A DNA stretch of 64,000 bases from Alloalcanivorax marinus (lineage in GTDB: Bacteria; Pseudomonadota; Gammaproteobacteria; Pseudomonadales; Alcanivoracaceae), in NCBI RefSeq assembly GCF_016906305.1, contig NZ_JADDOL010000021.1, positions 1-64,000 of the forward strand, read 5' to 3'. The position numbers were made by a program, and so were the translations under genes. Below, one piece after another: positions 49,258 to 57,557 of the stretch (the stretch's first letter is position 1; the number at the start of each line of letters is the position of its first letter). The notes below the pieces were generated by a model. That model was not told where the DNA came from. It worked only from the letters and a program-made list of their open reading frames with translations, and did not search any database.

Positions 49258-51227
49258 CGTTCCAGCGCCCAGCTGCCGCGCGCCAGGGTTTCCACCTCGG
49301 CCACGTCGTCGTCGGGCACCCGGGCCGGGTCCAGGTGCTCCAGCGGATCGAAGTGGAAGATGTAGAGCCGCGAGACGAATTCCGCCACCGGCAGCGAGGA
49401 CTCGCCGTAGCGCTCGCCGCGCCCCTCGGTGGACACCTTCACCCCGTTGCCCAGATCCTGCCCCGAATCGTTGTTGGGATTGTAGAAATACACCCGCATG
49501 ACCTCGTCCTGGTCCAGGGTGAGGCGCTGGATGGTGATGGCGTGCCAGCCCACGAAGCGGGCGGCGCTGTCGGTGACCGCCAGCCCCGCCGGCTGCGGGT
49601 AGATCAGCGGCTGGTTGCCGTTGTGCAGCGGGTGGTAGCAGGCATAGAAATGGCGCACGAAAGCCGCGTAGTCGTGCAGCTTGCCGGTGGCCAGGTCCAC
49701 CGCCAGCCGGAAGCCGCGCCCCACCCACCAGCCGTGAAACTCCGGATTGATCCAGCGGTGCGGGTCGTCGTCCCGGTCGGCGCACAGCGCGCCCATGGCG
49801 TGGTAGATGCGGTCCAGATGCGGCACCAGCACCGCCGACACCGCGTCCACATCCTGGGGCGCCACCGCCGGCCAGCTCGGCGCCAGCTCCTTGGACGACA
49901 GCCGCTGGCCCTCGAAATGCATCACCAGGTCGTCGTCCCGGGTGGCCCAGACGATCATCTGCAGCAGGTAATCCGGATCGTTGTAGGCCCACATGGAGAT
50001 CGCCCGCGCCGACTGGCAGGTGGGATTGTTGCCCTGGCCCACGCCCAGCGGCAGGCCCAGCACCGTGAGCACGCCGGCGATCAGCTGCACCTTGGCCGGC
50101 AGGGCATCGCCCAGGGCCTGGACGATGGCGGCGTCGGCGCTGGGGCTCAGGGTCTGGCCGAGCTGCCGCCACAGGGCCGGCGCCACCGGCGGCGCGAACA
50201 GAACGCCGCGCTCCAGCATCAGCGCCAGGCCGTAGGCGGCCTGGGCGGTTTCCGGAAACACCGCGGCTTCGATCAGTGCGTAGACCAGCTCCTGATAGCA
50301 GAGCAGGGCGTCGCGGCCGGTGGCGCTGAGCCCCAGGGCGGCGCTCACCAGCTCACTGGACTGGGTCAGCGCGAAACGCAGAAATACCGGCTGATAGGCG
50401 GACACCAGTCCGGTGTCGTGCATGGCCCGGGCGAAGCCGCCGGCTTCCTGCTGCAGGGCCTGGGTGTCCATGGTCGCCAGGCGCTCGGCGTAGAGCTCCA
50501 GGCCCGGGTCTTCCACGGACGCCTGGGTGGGGCCGAACAGGGCGCTCACCAGCCGGTCCGCGCCACGGCTGTTGGAGACGGTGATGGCCGGGTTGTACAG
50601 GCAGGCGGCGATCTGCGTGATCATCGCCTTGATGTGGTCCACGCGCACCGGGCGCTGGGCCAGGATGCGCCAGATTTCCTCGATCAGCCGGTCGATGATC
50701 TGGTCGTAGCCGATGTGCGAGACCAGCGTATGCAGCACGCCGCGCACCGCCGCCGCCATGCGCCCCTGGCGCACGCGGATCGCCTCGCCGCCGGTTTCGA
50801 ACAGCAGGTCCAGGTTCAGGGCCAGCACCTGGGCCAGATAGTGGTGGGCCTGCTCGGCGGACAGCGCCGGATGGGACAGTTCGCCCCGGGCCACCGCCAG
50901 CAGGCGCAGCTCGCTCAGGCTTTCCAGGGCGATGTCGTCGGCGCCGCCCAGGCGCAGGGTCTGCACGGTGATATCGGCCTGCAGGATTTCCGGGTGCGCC
51001 CAGTCGGTACCGTCGAACAGGCCGGCCTGTTCGAGGGCGGTGGCGCGCCGGTAAAGCTGGTCGGGGCCGTCCGGCTGGCACAGCAGGCGCCCGGCCAGTT
51101 GCAGCACCTTACCCACGTGCCGGGGCTTGGCGAGCCGGCTGGCCGCGCCCACCTGGGCCAGCGCGTCGTCGAAGCGTGTCACCAGATCCGGCGTGGCGTC
51201 GTTGTGCTGCGTGTCGCTGCTGCTCAT
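49254..51227 (-). CDS. Large unknown protein with a possible Cys-His-Asn catalytic triad (657 aa)
   Basis: GGGGAGAGC precedes ATG 51227. Residues 1 to about 380 are helical, with no family I recognise. In the C-terminal part, Cys404 in GQGNNPTCQSARAISMWAY starts a helix, His562 lies in FVGWHAITIQRL on a strand, and Asn583/585 with Asp587 lie in VYFYNPNNDSGQDLGNG on the next. The order Cys-helix, His-strand, Asn/Asp is that of papain-fold and C39-like cysteine peptidases. This is my inference, not a database result. The gene is divergent from an ATP-grasp gene with a 212-base gap, an association that suggests a joint pathway. Confidence 0.78.
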   Translation of the reverse strand: MSSSDTQHNDATPDLVTRFDDALAQVGAASRLAKPRHVGKVLQLAGRLLCQPDGPDQLYRRATALEQAGLFDGTDWAHPEILQADITVQTLRLGGADDIALESLSELRLLAVARGELSHPALSAEQAHHYLAQVLALNLDLLFETGGEAIRVRQGRMAAAVRGVLHTLVSHIGYDQIIDRLIEEIWRILAQRPVRVDHIKAMITQIAACLYNPAITVSNSRGADRLVSALFGPTQASVEDPGLELYAERLATMDTQALQQEAGGFARAMHDTGLVSAYQPVFLRFALTQSSELVSAALGLSATGRDALLCYQELVYALIEAAVFPETAQAAYGLALMLERGVLFAPPVAPALWRQLGQTLSPSADAAIVQALGDALPAKVQLIAGVLTVLGLPLGVGQGNNPTCQSARAISMWAYNDPDYLLQMIVWATRDDDLVMHFEGQRLSSKELAPSWPAVAPQDVDAVSAVLVPHLDRIYHAMGALCADRDDDPHRWINPEFHGWWVGRGFRLAVDLATGKLHDYAAFVRHFYACYHPLHNGNQPLIYPQPAGLAVTDSAARFVGWHAITIQRLTLDQDEVMRVYFYNPNNDSGQDLGNGVKVSTEGRGERYGESSLPVAEFVSRLYIFHFDPLEHLDPARVPDDDVAEVETLARGSWALER

Positions 51228-51439
51228 GCTCTCCCCGGGTGCCGCTGGCGGCCGCCGACAGGGCGACCCGCAGGACACTATACCCCAAGATGAACCCTCG
51301 GCCCTTGACGCGGCAAGCGCTGTGTTCTGTTAGGCTGAAGTTCGGGTCAGCGACCCGGTGTGCAAGGACGCCACGCCGAACCCCGCGGTGGCATGCCGCT
51401 CTCCCTCCTCCACGGTCGGCCCGAAGCAAGGAGACGATG

Positions 51440-52666
51440 ATGACGGCGAAAGATCCGCAAAAAGGTTATGTGGCCCTGCTGGGATGGAGTCTCAACGCCA
51501 TCGAGGCCCTGGAGAAATTTGACCGGCGTTTTATCGTGGTGGCGCCGGACTGGGCCCGGGCGTTCGCCGAGGAACACGAGATTCCCTTCATGAGCTGGGA
51601 CTTCGAGCGGCTCAATGACCGATCCATGGAAATCGCCGTCAAGCTGAAGGACGAAGGCGTGGACGTGGCGATTCCCCTGTTCGAGGAAACCGTCGAATGG
51701 GCCGGGGCGGTGAATTCCGTGTTGATGGACAACCCGCGCCTGTACGGCCAGTCGGTGCTGTTTCGCGACAAGGCGCTGATGAAACGGCGCGCCCAGCTGG
51801 GCGGCATCCGCGTGGGTATTTTCGAGGAAGCCCACGACCGGGACGACGTGATCCGTTTCCTCAAGCGGGTCAACCAGACCCTGCTGAAACTGGACGGCGA
51901 CCCCAATGACCCGATCCACCTGAAGGCCTTCGACAAGGCCGGCTGCCTGGGGCACCGGGTCATCCGCACGCCGGACGAGGTGGATACCATTCCCGACGAG
52001 GAATTTCCGGTGCTGATGGAAAGCCATCTGGACGGCTGGGAGTTCGCCGTCGAGGCCTGGATCCATGACGGCAAGATCCGCTTCCTGAACATCTCCGAGT
52101 ACGTGACCCTGGGGTATTCGGTGTTCGTCCCCGCCAGCCCCGAGCTGGAAAACTGGCGGCCGCGCATCGAGCAGGAAATCGAGAAGCTGATCAAAACCTT
52201 CGACCTGAAGTCCGGCTTTATCCATCCGGAATACTTCGTCACCAGCGACGGCACCATGTACTTCGGCGAGGTGGCCTACCGGCCCCCGGGCTTCAAGGTG
52301 TTCGAACTGCTGGAGAAGGTCTACGGCTTCAACGCCTACCAGGCCATGGTGCTGGTGTTCGACCCGAAGACCACGGAAGAGGAAATCACGGCCTTTTTCC
52401 CCCGGGAAGTGGTGGACGCCAAGGGCCACGCCGGTTGCTTCGGGGTGTACCCGCGCCGCCGGGTGGTGAGCCAGCTGGAGATTCCGGAAGAAACGCTGGA
52501 CCACCCCTACTTCGATTTCCACGAGCTCACCGCGCCCCTGGAGGAAACCGTCACCAAGCGCACCGCCTTCGGCACCCACTGGGGGCTGGTGTACTTCCAC
52601 GGCGACGACCCCTACCGCCTGCGCGACCTGCTCAAGCACCAGGAAGAACTGGACTTCTACGTCTGA
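51440..52666 (+). CDS. ATP-grasp family protein (408 aa)
   Basis: ATG 51440 is six bases after AAGGAG; the preceding ATG is only three bases away. An N-terminal Rossmann-like part (GYVALLGWSLNAIEALEKF) is followed by ATP-grasp regions: RDKALMKRRAQLGGIRVGIF, a lysine/glycine-rich loop replaced by an acidic stretch (PVLMESHLDGWEFAVEAWIHDG), and metal ligands in YFGEVAYRPPGFK. These enzymes ligate a carboxylate to an amine or thiol through an acyl phosphate. Substrate unknown. It is divergent to the 657-residue unknown gene. Confidence 0.87.
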   Translation: MTAKDPQKGYVALLGWSLNAIEALEKFDRRFIVVAPDWARAFAEEHEIPFMSWDFERLNDRSMEIAVKLKDEGVDVAIPLFEETVEWAGAVNSVLMDNPRLYGQSVLFRDKALMKRRAQLGGIRVGIFEEAHDRDDVIRFLKRVNQTLLKLDGDPNDPIHLKAFDKAGCLGHRVIRTPDEVDTIPDEEFPVLMESHLDGWEFAVEAWIHDGKIRFLNISEYVTLGYSVFVPASPELENWRPRIEQEIEKLIKTFDLKSGFIHPEYFVTSDGTMYFGEVAYRPPGFKVFELLEKVYGFNAYQAMVLVFDPKTTEEEITAFFPREVVDAKGHAGCFGVYPRRRVVSQLEIPEETLDHPYFDFHELTAPLEETVTKRTAFGTHWGLVYFHGDDPYRLRDLLKHQEELDFYV

Positions 52667-52677
52667 TCCGCTGAACC

Positions 52678-52706
52678 CGGGCGCGCCGACCTGACCGGCG
52701 CGCCCG
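52678..52706. other. Strong hairpin after the ATP-grasp gene
   Basis: CGGGCGCGCCG and CGGCGCGCCCG pair perfectly over eleven bases around ACCTGAC. It lies eleven bases after the stop. No T run follows, so it may stabilise the mRNA end or halt transcription with Rho rather than act as a classic terminator. The remainder of 52667-52892 holds no gene. Confidence 0.6.
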
Positions 52707-52892
52707 CCCGGCACCGCTCCCGACCCGCCCGCCCTCCACCGGCTTCCCGCCGGTGCGCCTCGCCGTGCTTTTTCGTTCGCTCCAGGCGTGCCCTTCCGGT
52801 GCCGCCGCGTCATGCTGTGCGCCGGGCGGGCGTGGGGTTGACAGCTTCCCGCGCTTTTTCTTAAATAGATAACAGTTTCGGAGAAAGAAAAA

Positions 52893-53870
52893 ATGGCCAG
52901 CAGCTACCAATTACAAACATTGGCCCGTGCTCTCGACGTTCTGGAATTGATGGAACGCACCCCCGAGCCCATGTCCCTGACCGAGATCGCCGATGCCATG
53001 GGCGAAGCCACGGCCATCGTCTATCGCATCCTGCACACCCTGGAGGCCCGGGGTTACCTGTATCGGCGGCCCCAGGACAAGCGCTACAGCTACACCGGGC
53101 GGTCCACCGGCGCCGGCGCCGTGAGCCGGGCCGTGGACGTGCTGCAGGCGGCCTCGGCGGCGGTACCGGAGGGCGCTTCCCTGGAGCGGCTGGCCGCCGG
53201 CGTGGGCCTGGACCCGCGCATCGCCGAGGAGATTCTGGTGCCGCTCAGCGAAAAGGGTCTGATGCGCCGGGACGCCGACAGCGAGCGCTGGCACCTGTCC
53301 CATGCGGTCATGGAACTGGCCCGCCCCTTCCTGAACAGTGACGACGTGCTGGTGCGCGTGCGGCCGCTGATGGAGCAATGGCACGCGGAAACCGGCGAGA
53401 CCGTGTCCCTGTTCCATCGCGCCGGTAACCAGCAGATCGTCACCGCGGCGCTGCCCAGCCCGCATCCGGTGCGTTACGCCCTGGAGGTGGGCAGTGCCTT
53501 CCCGCTGTACCTGGGTGCCGGCGGCAAGGCGATGCTGGCGTTTCTGCCCGAGGCGGAACGGGAATCCCTGATCAAGGCCGGCCATCTCGATGCCCTGACC
53601 CGCTATGTCCCCAAGGTCTCCGTACTGCGCAAGGAGCTGGCGCTGATCCGTCAGCGTGGCTTCGCCATTTCCAACGGCGAGCGGGTGGAAGGCGCCAGCG
53701 CGGTGGCACTGCCGATCCTGCGGGAGGACGGGCGGCCGGCGGCGGTGCTGGGGCTGATGATGCCCAGCTTCCGCACCTCCGATGCCGAGCTGCAGCGGCT
53801 CGGCGAACGACTTTCCGAAGCGCTGCGATCGCTGTACCTGCCCGCCGGCGAGCGCGGTCGCGGCGCCTGA
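52893..53870 (+). CDS. IclR-family regulator with two winged-helix domains (325 aa)
   Basis: The first IclR helix-turn-helix spans about residues 5-65 (LARALDVLELMERTPEPMSLTEIADAMG, IVYRILHTLEARGYL). A second one, about 78-135, repeats the pattern (SRAVDVLQAASAAVPEGASLERLAAGVG, IAEEILVPLSEKGLM). The effector domain follows (HAETGETVSLFHRAGNQQIV, LGAGGKAMLAFLPE, GFAISNGERVEGASAVALPI). Usual length is about 260, so the duplication explains the extra 60 residues. It precedes the catabolic genes on the same strand with a 19-base gap and probably controls them, sensing their substrate or a CoA product. Confidence 0.9.
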   Translation: MASSYQLQTLARALDVLELMERTPEPMSLTEIADAMGEATAIVYRILHTLEARGYLYRRPQDKRYSYTGRSTGAGAVSRAVDVLQAASAAVPEGASLERLAAGVGLDPRIAEEILVPLSEKGLMRRDADSERWHLSHAVMELARPFLNSDDVLVRVRPLMEQWHAETGETVSLFHRAGNQQIVTAALPSPHPVRYALEVGSAFPLYLGAGGKAMLAFLPEAERESLIKAGHLDALTRYVPKVSVLRKELALIRQRGFAISNGERVEGASAVALPILREDGRPAAVLGLMMPSFRTSDAELQRLGERLSEALRSLYLPAGERGRGA

Positions 53871-53889
53871 CATTAATAAGGAGAACACC

Positions 53890-55044
53890 ATGATTCGTGA
53901 TCAGGAGGGCCTGACGGCACTGCTGGAAGAGGTTCGGGGCTGGGTCCGCGAGGTGGCGATTCCCGCCGAGGACACGGTGGAAGCCCGGGACGAAGTGCCG
54001 GAGGAACTGGTCGAGGACATGCGCCGCCGGGGCTATTTCGGCTGGAGCATCCCCGAGCAGTACGGCGGCGCCGGCCTGACCTGTGAAGAACTGGTGCTGG
54101 GCGCCATGGAGCTGTCCCAGGCCGCCACCGCCTTCCGCGCCCGGGTCGGCACCAACACCGGCATCGGTTCCGAGGCCCTGGTGGCGGACGGCACCGAGGA
54201 ACAGAAAAACCGCTATCTGCCGGCCCTCGCCCGGGGCGAGATCACCGGCTGCTTCGCGCTCACCGAACCGGAGGCCGGTTCCGACGCCACCGCGCTCACC
54301 ACCAGCGCGCGCCGGGACGGCGACCATTACGTGCTCAACGGCACCAAGTGCTACATCACCAATGCCCCCATCGCCGGCCTGTTCACGGTGATGGCGCGCA
54401 CCGACCCGGACAACCGGACCGCCGGCGGCATCAGCGCCTTTCTGGTGGAAGCGGGCACGCCGGGGCTGAGCGTGGGGGCGGCCTACAAAAAGATGGGCCA
54501 GGCCGGTTCACCGGTGTCGGAAGTCTATTTCGAGGATTGCCGGGTGCCCGCCGCCAACCTGATCGGCGGCGTGGAAGGGCAGGGCTTCGCCACCGCCATG
54601 AAGGTGCTCAACAAGCAGCGGCTGCACCTGAGCGCCCTGTGCACCGGCCCGGCCATGCGCATGCGCGACGAGGCCCTGGCCCATGCCAGCCAGCGTCGCC
54701 AGTTCGGCCGGCCGGTGGCGGAGTTCCAGCTGGTGCAGGCGATGATCGCCGACATGCAGACCGAGATTCATGCCGCGCGCGCCCTGATTCTGGAAACCGC
54801 GCGCAAGCGGGACGCCGGCGGCGACGTGAAACTGGACGCTTCCATGTGCAAGTACTTCGCCTCGGAGATGTGCGGCCGGGTGGCCGACCGGGCGGTGCAG
54901 ATTTTCGGGGGCGCCGGTTACGTGGCGGACTACAGCTGCATCGAGCGGCTCTACCGCGACGTGCGTTTGTTCCGCCTCTATGAAGGCACCAGTCAGATCC
55001 ATCAGCTCAATATCGCCAAGCTCACTCTTCGGCAGGCGTCCTGA
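53890..55044 (+). CDS. Acyl-CoA dehydrogenase (384 aa)
   Basis: AAGGAGAACACC precedes the ATG. FAD-site signatures are CFALTEPEAGSDATAL and YITNAPIAGLFTVMAR. The catalytic glutamate region is LYRDVRLFRLYEGTSQIHQLNIAK. The family pattern QIFGGAGYVADYSCIERLYRD is clear. It oxidises an acyl-CoA to the 2-enoyl form and passes electrons to ETF. Its position between the regulator and the transporter genes, with a CoA-transferase at the end of the run, suggests the acyl-CoA is formed from the imported acid. Confidence 0.94.
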   Translation: MIRDQEGLTALLEEVRGWVREVAIPAEDTVEARDEVPEELVEDMRRRGYFGWSIPEQYGGAGLTCEELVLGAMELSQAATAFRARVGTNTGIGSEALVADGTEEQKNRYLPALARGEITGCFALTEPEAGSDATALTTSARRDGDHYVLNGTKCYITNAPIAGLFTVMARTDPDNRTAGGISAFLVEAGTPGLSVGAAYKKMGQAGSPVSEVYFEDCRVPAANLIGGVEGQGFATAMKVLNKQRLHLSALCTGPAMRMRDEALAHASQRRQFGRPVAEFQLVQAMIADMQTEIHAARALILETARKRDAGGDVKLDASMCKYFASEMCGRVADRAVQIFGGAGYVADYSCIERLYRDVRLFRLYEGTSQIHQLNIAKLTLRQAS

Positions 55045-55082
55045 ACGCCGCCGTTCTCCCTGAAACCAAGAGGAAAGACGAC

Positions 55083-56045
55083 ATGCTTACAACAATCACC
55101 CGTCGTATCCGTGGTCTGGCCGTGATCGGCGCGGCCCTGGTCTGTCTCAACCCGGCCTGGGCGGCCGATTACCCGGAGCGTCCGGTCACCGCCATGGTGC
55201 CGTTCCCGGCCGGCGGCAGCACCGACCTGATGGCCCGGGCCATCGCCCAGGAGCTCACCGACAGCCTGAACACCAATGTGGTGGTGGACAACCGCTCCGG
55301 CGGCGCCGGCACGGTGGGGCTGGCGGCTCTGGCCCGCGCCCGCGCCGACGGCTACACCATCGGCGTGGTGCCGGCGGCGCCGCTGGTCAACCAGCCGCAC
55401 ATGCACCGCACACCCTATGACCTGGATGCGTTCGACTACGTCTGCCAGTTCTTCGAAAGCCCCCAGGCCCTGGCGGTAAAATCGGGTTCCCCGTTCTCCA
55501 ACCTGAAGGAACTGGTGGACTACGCCCAGGCGCACCCGGGTGAGCTTACCTACGGCAGCCCCGGCCCGGGCTCCCTGCCCAACCTGGCCATGGAACAGTT
55601 TCTGGAAAAAGCCAAGGTGGACATCACCCACGTGCCTTTCGCCGGTGACGGCCCGGGCGTGACCGCGCTGATGGGCGGCCACGTAGACCTCTACATGACC
55701 ATGTCCAACGTGATCGCCGACCGCGACCTGAAGTCGGTGGCGATTTTCAGTGAACAGGAACTGGACACTCTGCCCGGCGTACAGACCGCCGCCGCCCAGG
55801 GCTACGACATGACCGCCTCCTGGTGGGGCGGGGTGATCGCGCCCAAGGGCATTCCCGATGACGCCCGTGACGCCCTGGAAAAAAGCTGCCTGCAGGCCAC
55901 CGAATCCGAACGGCTGGGTAAGGTGCTCGACCGCCTCGGCACCCAGGCCGTGTACCTGGGCCCGGCGGATTTTCGCGCCAAGGTGGAATCCATCTCCGAG
56001 ACCAATGGACGGTTGATCGAAAAAGTTCTGAAGAACCGTTCCTGA
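55083..56045 (+). CDS. tctC: Tripartite tricarboxylate transporter binding protein TctC/Bug, first copy (320 aa)
   Basis: A signal peptide ending PAWAADYPERPV (cleavage near residue 29) leads into the Bug fold. Its signatures are VTAMVPFPAGGSTDLMARAIAQEL, NVVVDNRSGGAGTVGLAALARA and DGYTIGVVP. The ligand loop ends HVPFAGDGPGVTALMGGHVDL. It delivers a carboxylate in the periplasm to the TctAB membrane complex. A second, closely related copy follows directly, about 60 percent alike by eye. Confidence 0.95.
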   Translation: MLTTITRRIRGLAVIGAALVCLNPAWAADYPERPVTAMVPFPAGGSTDLMARAIAQELTDSLNTNVVVDNRSGGAGTVGLAALARARADGYTIGVVPAAPLVNQPHMHRTPYDLDAFDYVCQFFESPQALAVKSGSPFSNLKELVDYAQAHPGELTYGSPGPGSLPNLAMEQFLEKAKVDITHVPFAGDGPGVTALMGGHVDLYMTMSNVIADRDLKSVAIFSEQELDTLPGVQTAAAQGYDMTASWWGGVIAPKGIPDDARDALEKSCLQATESERLGKVLDRLGTQAVYLGPADFRAKVESISETNGRLIEKVLKNRS

Positions 56046-56061
56046 GAAAAAGGTACTCGTA

Positions 56062-57042
56062 ATGAAAACAAAAAATCGAAACGTGCTGGCTGCTGCCTGC
56101 ACCCTGCTGGGCCTGGCCCTGAGCAGCCTGTCGCTGCTGGTGACGCCGGCCTGGGCGGCGGATTACCCGTCCCGTCCGGTCACCGAGATCGTGCCCTATC
56201 CGGCCGGCGGCAGCACCGACCTGGCCGGCCGCGCGGTGGCCAACGCCATGAGCGAGATACTCGGTGACAAGGTGGTGGTGGACAACCGCTCCGGCGGTGG
56301 CGGCAGCGTGGGCATGGCGGCCCTGGCCCGCGCCCGCGCCGACGGCTATACCATCGGCGTGGCGCCGGTGGGCACCATCGCCAACCAGCCGCACATGCAC
56401 CGCACGCCATACAGCGCGGAGTCCTTCGACTACCTGTGCCAGTTCTATTACGCGCCCCAGGTGCTGGCGGTGAAGCCCGGTTCGCCCTTCAAAACCCTGA
56501 AGGGCGTGGTGGACTACGCCAAGGCTCACCCCGGCGAGCTCACCTACGGCACCCCCGGCCCGGGCACCCTGCCGCACCTGCAGATCGAACAGTTCAAGCG
56601 CCTTGCCGGCGCCGACATCACCCATGTGCCCTTCGCCGGGGACGGCCCGGGTCTCACCGCGCTGATGGGCGGCCATATCGATCTGTATTTCGCGCTGCCC
56701 AATACGGTGACCGACCGGGATCTGCGGGCGGTGGCGGTGTTCAGTGAAGCACCCATCGAGGCGTTGCCCGACCTGAAAACCGCCATCCAGCAGGGCTACG
56801 ACATGACCGCCGCGGTGGCCGGTGGCCTGGTGGCGCCCAAGGGGATTCCCGAGGACGTTCGCGACCGGTTGGCTTCCGCCTGTGAACAGGCCACCGAATC
56901 CGAGACATTGAAAACCGTGCTTGGCCGGGTCGGCCTGGACGCGGTCTATCTCAGCCCCGGGGCGTTTCAGGATCTGGTGCTGTCCACCTCGAAGACCAAC
57001 GGTGAACTGATCCGTGACGTGCTCAAGGGCGGAGGCCACTAA
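56062..57042 (+). CDS. tctC: Tripartite tricarboxylate transporter binding protein TctC/Bug, second copy (326 aa)
   Basis: Starts MKTKNRNVLAAACTLLGLALSSLSLLVTPAWAADYP, a signal peptide cleaved after AWA. The Bug signatures match the first copy (YPAGGSTDLAGRAVANAM, VVVDNRSGGGGSVGMAALARA, HVPFAGDGPGLTALMGGHID). Residues around the ligand differ: PVGTIANQPHMHRTPYSAESFDYLCQFYYAPQ versus PAAPLVNQPHMHRTPYDLDAFDYVCQFFESPQ, suggesting a related but not identical ligand. Tandem duplication is likely. The next gene starts two bases later. Confidence 0.95.
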   Translation: MKTKNRNVLAAACTLLGLALSSLSLLVTPAWAADYPSRPVTEIVPYPAGGSTDLAGRAVANAMSEILGDKVVVDNRSGGGGSVGMAALARARADGYTIGVAPVGTIANQPHMHRTPYSAESFDYLCQFYYAPQVLAVKPGSPFKTLKGVVDYAKAHPGELTYGTPGPGTLPHLQIEQFKRLAGADITHVPFAGDGPGLTALMGGHIDLYFALPNTVTDRDLRAVAVFSEAPIEALPDLKTAIQQGYDMTAAVAGGLVAPKGIPEDVRDRLASACEQATESETLKTVLGRVGLDAVYLSPGAFQDLVLSTSKTNGELIRDVLKGGGH

Positions 57043-57044
57043 GC

Positions 57045-57515
57045 ATGAAAGCGCGCGTTCTGGATCTGTGCTACGGCGCGGCGGCCCTGGCCGCCGCCCT
57101 GGCGGTGTACCTGGCCGGCGGTGGCAACGACCGGCCGGTGCCGGTGGCCAGCAACCCTTACTGGTACCCGAAGCTGCTGCTGGCGTTGATCGGGGTGTGC
57201 GCGGTCTGGTTGATGGTGCGGGCGGCGCTGAATGGCGGTCCGGACAGCGCGCTGGAGCGGCTGCGCTGGCGCAGCCTCACCGGCACCGTGGTGATCAGCA
57301 GCGCCTACCTGCTGGGCTATGAGTGGCTGGGCTTCGTGCCCGCCACCCTGGCGCTGATGCTGGTGTTCTCGCTGTTCCAGGGCTTCCGCCGTCCGCTGTG
57401 GCTGGTGGGGGTGGCGGTGCTGTTCACCGCCCTGGTCTGGTACGGCTTCGCCGATCTGCTCAACCGTCCGCCGCCGGGGCCGGCCCTGCCGTCCCTGAGC
57501 GCACTGTTTTCCTGA
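57045..57515 (+). CDS. tctB: Tripartite tricarboxylate transporter small membrane subunit TctB (156 aa)
   Basis: Four hydrophobic segments (about residues 8-24, 42-60, 83-108 and 116-138) and the pattern NPYWYPKLLLALIGVCAVWLM fit TctB. It starts two bases after the second tctC and precedes tctA, the standard order. It supports the large permease. Confidence 0.92.
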   Translation: MKARVLDLCYGAAALAAALAVYLAGGGNDRPVPVASNPYWYPKLLLALIGVCAVWLMVRAALNGGPDSALERLRWRSLTGTVVISSAYLLGYEWLGFVPATLALMLVFSLFQGFRRPLWLVGVAVLFTALVWYGFADLLNRPPPGPALPSLSALFS

Positions 57516-57557
57516 TTCCTAAAAGAACATGGCCCCTGGCGGGGCCCGGAGGCTTAT

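Noticed and set aside
52678-52706. Rho-independent terminator after the ATP-grasp gene
   Set aside because: The stem is strong but no T run follows, so it is described only as a hairpin.
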